NCBI RefSeq assembly: GCF_002901995.1
Contig: NZ_PPQN01000004.1
Span: 31,014-95,013 of the forward strand
Direction of reading: 5' to 3'
From: Staphylococcus coagulans
GTDB lineage: Bacteria; Bacillota; Bacilli; Staphylococcales; Staphylococcaceae
DNA length: 64,000 bases
The position numbers were made by a program, and so were the translations under genes. This document shows, one piece after another, positions 26,525 to 35,884 of this stretch; the stretch's first letter is position 1, and every line of letters starts with the position of its first letter. The notes under the pieces were generated by a model that searched no databases, had not been told where the DNA came from, and worked only from the letters and a program-made list of their open reading frames with translations.

Positions 26525-27517
26525 TTAACTAAATTGTAGCACATCCAAATTATTACTGAGTCTAGCTTCATCTAATTGCTCCCCAATCAAAACGACTGAT
26601 GATGGAAAATCTACATCTCCGACACTTTCAATCGTAGGCAAACCTTGAGCATATTGAATTAAATACATTTCATCCGGACTTTCTCGAAGTCTAACGTAAC
26701 CTTTTAAGCGTAACACATTTTCTGGTAATTTTAGGATAAACTGCACCAACTGCGCTTGTGAAATTGCTGAACTAAAAGTATATTTTAGACTTGTATAATG
26801 CGCATGATGATGGTCGTGATGATGATTACCATGATGATGATGTTCATGTTCATGGTGCGCATGATGTCCGTGACGATGTGCATACTCGGGTAACGTATGC
26901 TCAGCGCCTGCATTTTCAATGACAGTTTGTTGAACTTGTCCATGGTCTGAAATTAACACACGACTTTTGGGAGCAATGGTTTCAATCGCTTCTACAATTT
27001 CCTTTAAGTCACTGTCATTTGATAATAAATCGACTTTATTAATAACAATCGTTTGACTCGCGCGAACTTGGTCTTCTAATAAATCAAGCGTTTGTTTCGA
27101 ATAGTTTTGCCGAGATAAAAATCTTGAACTATCTACAATACAAATCGCTTCTGGATTTTCGAAGGTTTGCGCAATAAGCGGGTCTTGACAAGCAATCAAA
27201 ACATCAATCGGATTTGCAATCCCTGTCGCTTCGATAATAATCTGATCAACACTGTTTTTTTGTTGACTTAGTTGATATAAAACTGCAATTAAATCATGTT
27301 GTAAATCACAACAAATGCAGCCTTGTAATATGGATTGTTTGACGTTGTAATCCTTTAAAATTCGACTATCCACATCAAAATCCCCAAATTCGTTTACAAT
27401 GAGTGCGACTTTCTCATCTTTTTTTAATATTTGCGTCATATAATGATTTAAGAATGTGGTTTTGCCACTTCCTAAAAACCCATTAACGATTGTAAGACGC
27501 GTTTTATTTTTAAGCAT
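26525..27517 (-). CDS. CobW/COG0523 GTPase with histidine-rich loop (metal chaperone)
   Basis: A 330-residue G3E GTPase. Walker A is GFLGSGKTTFLNHY near the N-terminus, the metal-binding GCICCDL follows at about residue 67, and NKVDLL is the guanine-specificity motif. A histidine-rich stretch of about 30 residues (near 213-243) separates the GTPase and CobW C-terminal domains. Zinc insertion or zinc-sparing functions are known for similar proteins; the metal here is inferred. I found no convincing Zur box upstream. GAAAGGATTAAATTT precedes the start. Confidence 0.9.
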   Translation of the reverse strand: MLKNKTRLTIVNGFLGSGKTTFLNHYMTQILKKDEKVALIVNEFGDFDVDSRILKDYNVKQSILQGCICCDLQHDLIAVLYQLSQQKNSVDQIIIEATGIANPIDVLIACQDPLIAQTFENPEAICIVDSSRFLSRQNYSKQTLDLLEDQVRASQTIVINKVDLLSNDSDLKEIVEAIETIAPKSRVLISDHGQVQQTVIENAGAEHTLPEYAHRHGHHAHHEHEHHHHGNHHHDHHHAHYTSLKYTFSSAISQAQLVQFILKLPENVLRLKGYVRLRESPDEMYLIQYAQGLPTIESVGDVDFPSSVVLIGEQLDEARLSNNLDVLQFS

Positions 27518-27552
27518 AAATTTAATCCTTTCTCTTAATAAATCTACAAATC

Positions 27553-27742
27553 TGTTATAATATATGTGTATGTCTGACTTTTAACTTGATAAAGTACGCT
27601 TTATCTTCTAAAATTACCGCATGCTATATTTTAAGGATAGCATAGATTTAAGTGAGAACGGCTTAAATCCACTCGATTATGGACGGGTTCCCATTCGTGA
27701 TAGAGAGAGAAAACGAATAGAATGTCTGGAGGAGAACTAATT
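27553..27742 (+). promoter_or_regulatory. mgrA promoter and hairpin-rich 5' untranslated region
   Basis: An extended -10 (TGTTATAAT, TATAAT at 27556-27561) predicts a leader of about 175 nt. It holds four consecutive perfect hairpins: 27588-27594 with 27599-27605 (GATAAAG/CTTTATC), 27621-27627 with 27637-27643 (ATGCTAT/ATAGCAT), 27644-27651 with 27662-27669 (GATTTAAG/CTTAAATC), and 27693-27698 with 27713-27718 (ATTCGT/ACGAAT). In S. aureus the mgrA leader is bound and stabilised by RNAIII. Confidence 0.65.
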
Positions 27743-28180
27743 ATGTCTGACCATTTAAACTTGAAAGAGCAAGTATGTTTTAGTTTGTATAACGCACAAA
27801 GACAAGTTAATCGTTATTATTCAAACAAAATTTTCAAAAAATACAATCTCACGTATCCACAATTTTTAGTATTAGAAATTTTATGGGACCATTCTCCTGT
27901 TAATGTAAAGAAAGTTGTAACAGACTTAGCGCTTGATACGGGTACAGTATCACCGTTATTAAAGCGTATGGAACAAATTAATCTCATTAAAAGAGAGCGT
28001 TCTGAAATTGACCAACGTGAAGTGTTTGTACATTTAACTGAAAAAAGCAAAGATATGCAACCAGAGCTCGCAAATGCATCACAACTTGTTACTGAAGCTT
28101 CATCATTAACAACTGATGAGGTTAAGGAGCTCAATCGATTACTTGAAAAAGTAATTACTGCATTTGAAGAAAAGAAATAA
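27743..28180 (+). CDS. mgrA: Global regulator MgrA (MarR family)
   Basis: A 145-residue MarR-type regulator of autolysis, virulence and efflux (including norA in S. aureus). The N-terminus [20 protein letters not shown] is nearly that of S. aureus MgrA and places the redox-sensing cysteine at residue 12. The winged helix contains [16 protein letters not shown] and [22 protein letters not shown] precedes ATG at 27743; the seven in-frame codons upstream are the ribosome site region. It is monocistronic. Confidence 0.97.
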   Translation: MSDHLNLKEQVCFSLYNAQRQVNRYYSNKIFKKYNLTYPQFLVLEILWDHSPVNVKKVVTDLALDTGTVSPLLKRMEQINLIKRERSEIDQREVFVHLTEKSKDMQPELANASQLVTEASSLTTDEVKELNRLLEKVITAFEEKK

Positions 28181-28328
28181 TAATTAACAGTTCTTGAAGT
28201 GTGTTCTATTTAATGGGTGATAAAATCAGTTATTCTAGTTTCAAATATGACAGTGTATTGCTATAGATAGACTTTGATTTTTGGGGACCGAATCAATATT
28301 TACGAAATCATACTGGGGAATCGTAGTA

Positions 28329-28490
28329 TTGACTTTTCAACCTGTTACTTTTCATAAAATCATAACAGGTTGAAATCATATCAAAAAATGAGGTGTTTGA
28401 TATTGACCACCTTGGTTTATCTATACATACTTTATCAACGACTGAAAGCGCGTTGAATGCATAAAAGACTTTGCATTCACGCACTTTTTT
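28329..28490 (+). ncRNA. Candidate small RNA between mgrA and cydC
   Basis: TTGACT near 28329 with a weak -10 about 17 bases on could start a transcript ending at the terminator at 28450-28490 (GCG-TGAATGCA with TGCATTCA-CGC, then six T residues). A perfect 13-bp inverted repeat (28335-28347 with 28363-28375, TTTCAACCTGTTA) overlaps the promoter spacer and looks like an operator or hairpin. The terminator alone could simply serve mgrA. Confidence 0.35.
28450..28490 (+). terminator. Terminator downstream of mgrA
   Basis: TGAATGCA (28454-28461) pairs with TGCATTCA (28472-28479), extended by GCG/CGC across a single bulge. It is followed by six T residues at 28485-28490. Confidence 0.8.
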
Positions 28491-28560
28491 TATTTTATCT
28501 TTTCCTACTCTGCATTGCACATCTCATCTATCATTAGGCTATAGCATCAACATGTATGGC

Positions 28561-30249
28561 TTATAGTTCAATGGGGCGATGAACATATTCCGCCAAAAAT
28601 GATTCTGGGGACATATCTCCCACCACTTTTCCTTCTTGCATAACAATCACACGATCAAAATCTTTTAAATATTCCATATCATGTGTCGCGACAATCAATG
28701 TTTGCGCTTGCTGGTGAAGCTGTTGCATGACCAGTTTTGAATTTTCTATATCTAACGCAGTGGTTGGTTCGTCAACGATCCAAACTGGTTGTTGACGAAG
28801 TAGCATACGTGCAATGGCTAATCGTTGAAATTCCCCACCAGAAAGCGCTGTTCTCATCATCGTAATCGGTCGTTCTAATGGAATATGCGCTAACTGCAAT
28901 TGATCTAACACCTTACGACATTTCGCCTCTGACGCGTGGGTCAATAAATTATCATACACTGTACCGTCGAAAAAATGCGGTTGTTGTAATAATGTATCGA
29001 TTTGCGCATGAAAATGCGACGTATCGAGTTGACCAATAGGCATCTGATTTATCATTATTTGACCTTCTGTGGTATCGTACAAGCCCATTAAAAGATACAA
29101 TAGGGTTGATTTTCCTGCACCTGATTCTCCAACAATCGCCACATGTTCGCCTTGATAAATCGTTAAATTCAAATGAGATAAAATGGGTCTTTGTTGATGT
29201 TCATAACGTAATGACACTTCTTTCAAATTGAACATCGGTTCGCCGTGCTCAATGTCTGAAATATTTACTTTTCGGTGCCCCTCTTCACTACCTTGTTCAC
29301 GCATCACTTCTGATAAGCTTTCTTGTGCAAGTTCTGTCTCGCTCTTATAATAAGCCACTTGGCTCATTGGCACAGCTTGCTCAAGTAATGTCAGAATCAT
29401 TAAAATAATACTTGTCGCATAAACGACATCAACATATTGTTTTTCGACCATCACAATGATTAGGATGACACTGACCAATAGTGCAACCATACTTATGATA
29501 TTTCTCACATATGCATACTTCAAATGTCCCCGTTGTGAATGATGTTCTGCTAAATTAAAGTGTGTTTCACTTTCGGAAAGTTTGGCATCATATTTTTCAG
29601 AACTATTGAAGCGTCGCAGTTCATTGTGACCTAAAATTCTGTCGTGATACACATGCATAAATTGTTGTTGAGATTGATTAACAGTCGTCTGAACCTGCTT
29701 AGCTTGTTGTGCTTGAAGCCAAGGCAAAACCAACAACGTTAACACCATCGTGAATAGGATTAATAGCGCATGTGTCCATGAAAAATAAAATAGGACGCCC
29801 GCTGTTAATAAAGTCGTTATTCCTATCACAATAGGCGGATAATAGACACGTAAATACACATTTTGCAAAGATTCCACTTGCGTCACCATACGGCCTAATA
29901 AATCACTTGAACGAAATTTACGAAATACATCCGGTACGATTGGAATTAAAGTGCGGTAGAGTTGTACACGTACATCTCGTAACATCGTAAATGTGGCCCG
30001 ATGAGAACGTAATCTTTCATAATAACGTGTAATTGCACGAGTAAAACCGAATAATTTCACTGTAACAATAAGCCCCATTAATGCAAAGAGAGGCGCACCT
30101 AGCGCACTTTGTGTGATCATATAACCACTTAAGAAAAACATGCCTAAAGCAACCGCACTCCCTACGACACCTATGAAGATGGCCATTAAAATATCTTTGT
30201 TCCATTTAATATTAATGGTTTGATTTAATTTTTGATTGTATTTATTCAT
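28561..30249 (-). CDS. cydC: Thiol-reductant ABC exporter subunit CydC
   Basis: A 562-residue ABC half-transporter with an N-terminal six-helix domain (about 20-310) and a C-terminal ATPase (Walker A GESGAGKSTLL, signature LSGGEFQRLAIARM, Walker B VWIVDEPTTALD). The N-terminal GMFFLSGYMITQSALGAPLF and the RAITRYYERLRSHRATF segment are typical of CydC. With CydD it exports cysteine or glutathione needed for cytochrome bd assembly in relatives. Its ATG follows the cydD stop with no gap. Confidence 0.9.
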   Translation of the reverse strand: MNKYNQKLNQTINIKWNKDILMAIFIGVVGSAVALGMFFLSGYMITQSALGAPLFALMGLIVTVKLFGFTRAITRYYERLRSHRATFTMLRDVRVQLYRTLIPIVPDVFRKFRSSDLLGRMVTQVESLQNVYLRVYYPPIVIGITTLLTAGVLFYFSWTHALLILFTMVLTLLVLPWLQAQQAKQVQTTVNQSQQQFMHVYHDRILGHNELRRFNSSEKYDAKLSESETHFNLAEHHSQRGHLKYAYVRNIISMVALLVSVILIIVMVEKQYVDVVYATSIILMILTLLEQAVPMSQVAYYKSETELAQESLSEVMREQGSEEGHRKVNISDIEHGEPMFNLKEVSLRYEHQQRPILSHLNLTIYQGEHVAIVGESGAGKSTLLYLLMGLYDTTEGQIMINQMPIGQLDTSHFHAQIDTLLQQPHFFDGTVYDNLLTHASEAKCRKVLDQLQLAHIPLERPITMMRTALSGGEFQRLAIARMLLRQQPVWIVDEPTTALDIENSKLVMQQLHQQAQTLIVATHDMEYLKDFDRVIVMQEGKVVGDMSPESFLAEYVHRPIEL

Positions 30250-31884
30250 TTAAACATCACCATCCTGTGGATCCGCCTTGAAATCAATTTGAATCTGGGT
30301 ATCATCAGAGCGTATCTTCCCGTCTTGTAAATAAATTCGACGGCTCGCATGTGCTATCGTTTGTTGTCTGTGTGCAATCGTCAATCGCGTCGTCTCAGTA
30401 AAATAGGTATCCAACGTTTGTTGAATCAATTGTTCAGTTGCTCGGTCTAATCCAGCAACAGGCTCATCTAAAACGACAAAGTCTGGCTGCATCAACAAAA
30501 GACGTGCCAATTCAATTCGACGCATTTCTCCACCTGACATCATCTCGCCACCCTCTCCAATAAGCGTGTCTATACCATCGTGTAAAGCATTGACTTTATC
30601 CCACAAATTGACCGCTTGCAGGACAGTCATCATTTTTTCACGCGGAACTGTATTGAACACACTCACGTTTTCCGCTATCGTTGCATTGAAAATATATGGA
30701 TTTTGTGATAAATAACCCATCTTTAGGTGTGCGTTTTGATAAGAAACATATCCTTTTTGTGGCACCAATTCTCCAAGTAAGATTTGAATCAATGTAGATT
30801 TACCAGCACCACTAGGGCCTACCAGCGCAATTTTGTCCCCTTTATTAATATCAAATTGGATATCACTCAGAACCGCTTTCGCCATACCTTCATAACAAAA
30901 TGACAGATCTCGAACTTGGATAAGAGAAGTCTGTGTTGTATCTATCACAGGTAACGGATGATTCGGCAATTTATTATCGAGCGCTTCATGAATAATATCA
31001 CTTGCGCCTTCACTCTCTTTTCCAGTATGAAATGCTTGCCCCAAATCTTTAATCGCATTATAAAATTCAGGTGCCATAATTAACGCAATAGCTGCTGTGT
31101 AGAAATGAATAGATTTAAAGACAATCAAACTCAACCCCACTTCTAAAGCGACCAGTCCAATGCCTAGCATACTGATAAATTCAAGCATCAATCCTGAAAG
31201 AAAAGCACTTCTTAAAATGACCATCGTCTTGTCACGAAATTGTGTACTCTCTCGTGAAACAGTCTCCACCGCTTGCTCTGAACGATTAAATAATTTTAAA
31301 GTGACTAATCCTTTAGTCAAGTTGAGAAAACGTTGACTGAAATGGTTTAAAAAAGTCATTTGGTCTTTGGCATCATCTCGTGTTTTCAATCCAAACACGA
31401 TGTAAAAGACTGGAATAAAAGGTGCAGTCACTAACATGATCAGTGCTGCAGGAATATGGATTTTAAACATGACAACAATAATCACAAATGGAATAAACGT
31501 AGATTTAAAAACTTGAGGTAAATAATTTCGATAGAACGGCAGCATATCGGCTAGTGTCTCAGTAGCCATTGTTAATCTTTCACCAACTGCTTGTTGATTC
31601 ACTTGCTTCAATAAACGGTGTCGAATCGTCGTCCGAACACGATGCGAAAGTTTTTCACCTAACCACGAATTCAAATAATCTAAGCTTGCCCTCATTAAAA
31701 GTGCCACTGCTAAAAGCGTCACTAAAGGTAACCAGTGGGTGGATTTATTTGTAAGTAGACGGTCTAATATCACACCAATCGTAATATTTTGTGTCACGAC
31801 TGTGATTGCCAAAGCTAAGCAAACAACCGCCATTAATAATGGATATAAGTAAAATTTCTTTGCCCATGAATGCAATTGTTTCAT
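30250..31884 (-). CDS. cydD: Thiol-reductant ABC exporter subunit CydD
   Basis: A 544-residue ABC half-transporter, the partner of CydC. The membrane domain (about 1-310) is followed by the ATPase domain: Walker A GPSGAGKSTLIQ, signature MSGGEMRRIELARL, Walker B FVVLDEPVAGLD. The loop AAIALIMAPEFYNAIKDLGQ is characteristic of CydD. It is the first gene of a two-gene operon next to mgrA, the same arrangement as in S. aureus. No cydAB genes are in the window. Confidence 0.9.
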   Translation of the reverse strand: MKQLHSWAKKFYLYPLLMAVVCLALAITVVTQNITIGVILDRLLTNKSTHWLPLVTLLAVALLMRASLDYLNSWLGEKLSHRVRTTIRHRLLKQVNQQAVGERLTMATETLADMLPFYRNYLPQVFKSTFIPFVIIVVMFKIHIPAALIMLVTAPFIPVFYIVFGLKTRDDAKDQMTFLNHFSQRFLNLTKGLVTLKLFNRSEQAVETVSRESTQFRDKTMVILRSAFLSGLMLEFISMLGIGLVALEVGLSLIVFKSIHFYTAAIALIMAPEFYNAIKDLGQAFHTGKESEGASDIIHEALDNKLPNHPLPVIDTTQTSLIQVRDLSFCYEGMAKAVLSDIQFDINKGDKIALVGPSGAGKSTLIQILLGELVPQKGYVSYQNAHLKMGYLSQNPYIFNATIAENVSVFNTVPREKMMTVLQAVNLWDKVNALHDGIDTLIGEGGEMMSGGEMRRIELARLLLMQPDFVVLDEPVAGLDRATEQLIQQTLDTYFTETTRLTIAHRQQTIAHASRRIYLQDGKIRSDDTQIQIDFKADPQDGDV

Positions 31885-32251
31885 TTTTTTCGTGCCTCCA
31901 TTTTGGATGCGTTATTTTTTCTATTTTACATTGTTTATGAGGCAGAAAGCTAAAAATTAAATTGACATTTTCAAACGATTTTCATGACATTCATACGCTG
32001 AATCAATGCGCCTGGGCTCTTTTCGAAGATGTGACAGATTTTCGAATATCCTTAACCTTTTGATATCTGCACTTAATGCTTTTTACTAGAATAGGATAAC
32101 CTAGCCTTTTAGATACCTCATCGTCTTATCCAGTTTGTTTTCATACTTTGGTCCTAGAATATAGGTTAACTAAAGACATGTGAGGGGTTCTTGTGCTATC
32201 ATATGCTATATTATATTTACAAATAAACAAAAATGAATAGAGGGTACTTGT
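31885..32251. other. Divergent intergenic region between cydD and uppP
   Basis: It must hold the promoters for both genes. I see a TTGACA on the plus strand near 31963 and AT-rich -10-like words near 32205, but no pairing with proper spacing, and no convincing cre or Rex site. Confidence 0.4.
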
Positions 32252-33103
32252 ATGTTATTTTTTGAATTGATCAAAGCAATCATTCTCGGTATTGTGGAAG
32301 GTCTTACAGAGTTTGCTCCTGTTTCTTCCACTGGGCATATGATTCTCGTCGATGATATGTGGCTCAAGTCGACTGAATTTTTAGGCTCACAATCTGCTTT
32401 TACATTTAAGGTTGTCATACAGCTAGGTTCCATTTTTGCTGCAGCATGGGTATTCCGTCATAAATATTTCGAAATGTTACATATTGGTAAGTATGCACCT
32501 GAACGTCAAGAAGGTCGACGTTCTAAGCCACGACGTTTGAAATTATCACATATTATTGTCGGTATGATTCCTGCTGGTATACTAGGATTTTTATTTGATG
32601 ATTTAATTGAAAAGTATTTATTCAGTGTACCAACTGTTCTCATTGGACTTTTCCTTGGCGCAATTTATATGATTTTAGCTGATAAATATAGTCGCAACGT
32701 TCGAAATCCAAAAACTGTTGATGAGATAAACTATTTCCAAGCATTTGTTATCGGGCTTTCTCAAGCTATTGCAATGTGGCCAGGTTTCTCTCGTTCAGGA
32801 TCAACAATTTCTACAGGGGTCTTGATGAAGTTAGACCATAAATCAGCCTCAGATTTCACTTTTATGATGGCTGTGCCTATTATGCTTGCGGCAAGTGGTC
32901 TATCCATCGTAAAGCATTATAATTATATTCAATTTGCGCATATCCCGTTTTACATTTTAGGCTTTTTAGCTGCATTTATCTTTGGTTTTATTTCAATTAA
33001 ACTTTTCTTAAAATTAATTCAAAACGTGAAGTTACTACCTTTTGCTATTTATCGAATTGTGCTCGTCGTCGTTATCGCAGTCGTATACTACGGTATCTTA
33101 TAA
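32252..33103 (+). CDS. uppP: Undecaprenyl-diphosphatase UppP (BacA)
   Basis: Dephosphorylates undecaprenyl diphosphate to recycle the lipid carrier for peptidoglycan and teichoic acid synthesis; overexpression gives bacitracin resistance. The 283-residue polytopic protein has the two family motifs EGLTEFAPVSSTGHMIL (about 17-33) and PGFSRSGSTIS (about 172-182) with the catalytic glutamate and arginine. GAGGGTACTTGT precedes the ATG. It is monocistronic with a terminator behind it. Confidence 0.96.
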   Translation: MLFFELIKAIILGIVEGLTEFAPVSSTGHMILVDDMWLKSTEFLGSQSAFTFKVVIQLGSIFAAAWVFRHKYFEMLHIGKYAPERQEGRRSKPRRLKLSHIIVGMIPAGILGFLFDDLIEKYLFSVPTVLIGLFLGAIYMILADKYSRNVRNPKTVDEINYFQAFVIGLSQAIAMWPGFSRSGSTISTGVLMKLDHKSASDFTFMMAVPIMLAASGLSIVKHYNYIQFAHIPFYILGFLAAFIFGFISIKLFLKLIQNVKLLPFAIYRIVLVVVIAVVYYGIL

Positions 33104-33145
33104 AAAAGCTCACGCACAATCAGCATCTCAGTGAGGGGTCAAATT

Positions 33146-33200
33146 GAGGGCGTGCTTTAATCTCTAGCAGTTGACTTAAAGATTAAAGGCGCCCTCTTTT
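33146..33200 (+). terminator. Terminator of uppP
   Basis: GAGGGCG-GCTTTAATCT pairs with AGATTAAAGGCGCCCTC (ending at 33196), with one bulged base and a loop of about 15, followed by TTTT. Confidence 0.75.
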
Positions 33201-33293
33201 ACATATGTTTTCTCACCTCGACCTCTAAGCGTTTATTTCCAAGCGCGAAAGGGTAATAACACATAAGTATACTCACAAATGGAGGCAACGTTC

Positions 33294-34010
33294 ATGAACA
33301 AAACTATCAAAACAATTATAAACATCTTACCTGTCTTTCTCGTCCCACTCATTGTTGAACGTAAAAAGTTCAAGGCTCATCCAGATGTCCAAAAAGTGAC
33401 ACAAACGACCGTGCATACATCTCAAAAAGTAGCGCATAAAGCGGGACATGCTGCTGGGTATGTTAAAGACTCTGTCGTCTCTGGTTCAAGCCATTTAAAA
33501 AATCGTGTTCAAACTAAAAAACAACGTCATGATTATAATAAAGCGATGAAAAAAGAAGCGGAAAAACAACGCTATATGCGTCCTGAAAATGTACGCGCGC
33601 GTGGTGAAGACTTAGCGAAAGAAAACCGAAAAGAAATCGATAAACTTTCAAAGAAATTAGACAAACACATTTCAAAACGCCATAAAGAAGAAGATAAAGC
33701 GTTAGCCCAACGTCAAAAAAACTTAATTAAAAATATGGAAAAAATGCAAAAGTATGAAGAAAAAGTCGGTCATACACCTGGAAACATAGATTTGAAAACA
33801 AAGCAACGTGGCGATAAAATCGAGCAACAAAATAAAAAAGAAATCGAAAAAATGAATAAAAAATTAAAAAAACATCAAGAAGCGCTGCGTAAAGAAGAGG
33901 AAAAGAATACAAAAGCACGTGAAAAAGCATTGAAAGCAAATATGAAATCCTTACAAAAAGATGAACAGTTAAATGACACATCTCTAAATGCACGTCACAA
34001 GCAGGATTAA
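33294..34010 (+). CDS. Lysine/glutamate-rich coiled-coil protein with an internal duplication
   Basis: A 238-residue highly charged protein of unknown function. A short hydrophobic N-terminal segment (IINILPVFLVPLIV) may anchor it or act as a signal. The rest is predicted coiled coil. Two 51-residue units align without gaps: the first begins RGEDLAKENRKEIDKLSKKL and the second RGDKIEQQNKKEIEKMNKKL, and both end in a similar NM-K-QK segment, so the gene grew by tandem duplication. GGAGG lies eight bases before ATG at 33294. The DUF188 gene follows within 4 bases. Confidence 0.75.
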   Translation: MNKTIKTIINILPVFLVPLIVERKKFKAHPDVQKVTQTTVHTSQKVAHKAGHAAGYVKDSVVSGSSHLKNRVQTKKQRHDYNKAMKKEAEKQRYMRPENVRARGEDLAKENRKEIDKLSKKLDKHISKRHKEEDKALAQRQKNLIKNMEKMQKYEEKVGHTPGNIDLKTKQRGDKIEQQNKKEIEKMNKKLKKHQEALRKEEEKNTKAREKALKANMKSLQKDEQLNDTSLNARHKQD

Positions 34011-34013
34011 TCA

Positions 34014-34463
34014 ATGCGTATATTGATAGATGGCGATGCTTGTCCAGTCGTAGATTCGATTATTCGTTTGACGTCTGAGACAGGCATCTTTGTATATCTC
34101 TTTCGCACATACGACCATTTTTCTGTTCAATCATTTCCTGAACACGTTGAAGTGAAATATGTCGATGGTGGTCGAGATGCCGTTGACTTTATGATACTTC
34201 AATATGCTCAACCCGACGATATTGTTGTCACACAAGATTATGGTTTAGCGAGTTTACTTTTAAATAAGGTCAAGCATGTTTTGCATCATACCGGGCATTT
34301 ATATACCCTTGAAAATATAGAACGCTTACTCACACAACGTTATTATCATCAACAAGAGCGTCGAAAATCAAAGCGTTATCCAAAAGGGCCAAAAGCTTTT
34401 AATCAAGATCAACGTTTATCTTTTGAATCGCAATTGTTAAAATTAATTGAGACACAACAGTAA
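34014..34463 (+). CDS. YaiI/YqxD family protein (DUF188)
   Basis: A 149-residue protein with the DUF188 signatures RILIDGDACPVVD at the N-terminus and VTQDYGLASLLL near residue 76, a PIN-like nuclease-type fold. The biochemical role is not established. It starts three bases after the stop of the coiled-coil gene, so the two are co-transcribed and probably coupled. The C-terminus is basic (RRKSKRYPKGPK). Confidence 0.9.
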   Translation: MRILIDGDACPVVDSIIRLTSETGIFVYLFRTYDHFSVQSFPEHVEVKYVDGGRDAVDFMILQYAQPDDIVVTQDYGLASLLLNKVKHVLHHTGHLYTLENIERLLTQRYYHQQERRKSKRYPKGPKAFNQDQRLSFESQLLKLIETQQ

Positions 34464-34612
34464 CATATGACCTGATTTCATCATTTTTTAAATCAATGAT
34501 TAAAAAAGGTGACCCGATTGCGTAGACGCCTTTAATTTTACGTTCGTCACCTAAACCAGGTCGTTGGAAGAATATAATCAAGTAGATTCGTCAATATTAA
34601 GGAGGAGGCAAT

Positions 34613-35182
34613 ATGATTAAAAGAATTGCTGTCTTTTGTGGCGCAAGTAAAGGTCACGATGATACATATGTAAAAGAAGCATACGCTCTAGGAAAATACC
34701 TCGCAGAACATCAAATTGAGTTAGTTTTTGGTGCAGGTTCCGTTGGTATCATGGGTGCCATACAAGAAGGTGTCTTAGATTATGGCGGACGCGTGATAGG
34801 CGTTATGCCAAAGTTTCTAGATGAACGAGAAATCACAAGCCAAAAAGTATCAGAATTAATCTTAGTGGATTCGATGCATGAGCGAAAACAAAAAATGTCA
34901 GATTTAGCTGATGCTTTTGTGATGGCTCCTGGCGGTGCAGGATCTTTAGAAGAATTCTTTGAAATTTATAGTTGGGCACAAATTGGGTTACATCAAAAAC
35001 CAATTGGTATTTATAATACGAAACAATTTTTTAATCCACTTCAAAATTTAATTGAACATATGATCAAAGAAGGATTTATTGATGAAAAATATACGCACCT
35101 CGCACACCTCTATGAAACGCCCGAAAGCTTACTAGAAGGTCTTAAAAATGCAAAACCTATCTCGACACGAACATATGATTAA
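34613..35182 (+). CDS. LOG-family nucleotide phosphoribohydrolase (TIGR00730)
   Basis: A 189-residue Rossmann-fold protein of the LOG (lonely guy) family, which releases free base from cytokinin-type nucleoside monophosphates or similar purine nucleotides. The motif MAPGGAGSLEEFFE (PGGxGTxxE type) and HERKQKMSDLADA are the catalytic signatures. AAGGAGGAGGCAAT precedes ATG. It is monocistronic. The physiological substrate in staphylococci is unknown. Confidence 0.9.
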   Translation: MIKRIAVFCGASKGHDDTYVKEAYALGKYLAEHQIELVFGAGSVGIMGAIQEGVLDYGGRVIGVMPKFLDEREITSQKVSELILVDSMHERKQKMSDLADAFVMAPGGAGSLEEFFEIYSWAQIGLHQKPIGIYNTKQFFNPLQNLIEHMIKEGFIDEKYTHLAHLYETPESLLEGLKNAKPISTRTYD

Positions 35183-35221
35183 TCACAATTGTTCGAGATA
35201 GCGTGTTACACCATATAATAC

Positions 35222-35275
35222 AAGGGAGCTGGTATGAGAAAGCCCATGTTAGGGATTGATGCCACTCCCTTTTTC
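35222..35275 (+). terminator. Probable terminator of the LOG-family gene
   Basis: AAGGGAG-GG near 35222 pairs with CC-CTCCC ending near 35270, followed by TTTTT. The loop is long (over 25 bases). Confidence 0.5.
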
Positions 35276-35308
35276 AATTTATCGTTATCGGACATTTCTT
35301 TTATTTAA

Positions 35309-35884
35309 TTACGACGACTTTTTATGTGTCTCTGCCACGTCATCATAAAGCGTTTTATGATATCTGACTTGTTGCTTTAAGACATGATGCGGGCTTAGCT
35401 CTCTTTTTTCAAATTTATCATAAAAAGACATTCCAATTTTCTCCATTACACGAATAGAAGGACGATTAATGTGAGCAGCGATGGCATATACCTCTGAAAC
35501 ACCTCGCTGTTTAATATAATTTAAAACCGCTTCCGCCCCTTCAGTAGCAATCCCGTTGTCCCACACTTCTGGTGATAAACGCCAACCAATTTCGTAAAAA
35601 GGTAAATTATCAAAAGGATAGTCGCTCGTTTTAGGTATGTAATTCACACCGATAAAACCAATCCATTCTTTTGTCGCTTTCAATTCAACCGCAAATAAAC
35701 CGATTTTATTTTTAGATAGGTAAGCTTTCATCGCTTCAAAATCAAGTCTTGATTTTTCATAGCTTAACAGACTTGGAAAGTATTGTCTGACTTGGCGATT
35801 TGCATTTAATCGTTGCAAAGGTAGTAAATCTTCCTCTTGCCAATCTCTTAGCTTTAATCGTGCTGTCTCTATATATACTGTCAT
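35309..35884 (-). CDS. GNAT N-acetyltransferase (RimJ/RimL-like)
   Basis: A 191-residue acetyltransferase of the GNAT3 type. Typical blocks are IETARLKLRDWQEEDLLPL, EIGWRLSPEVWDNGIATEGA (acetyl-CoA pyrophosphate loop region) and SIRVMEKIGMSFYDKF. The substrate is unknown. I start it at ATG 35884, preceded by GGGGGGATCATCA; an upstream in-frame start five codons earlier is part of the ribosome site. It is transcribed alone. Confidence 0.88.
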   Translation of the reverse strand: MTVYIETARLKLRDWQEEDLLPLQRLNANRQVRQYFPSLLSYEKSRLDFEAMKAYLSKNKIGLFAVELKATKEWIGFIGVNYIPKTSDYPFDNLPFYEIGWRLSPEVWDNGIATEGAEAVLNYIKQRGVSEVYAIAAHINRPSIRVMEKIGMSFYDKFEKRELSPHHVLKQQVRYHKTLYDDVAETHKKSS

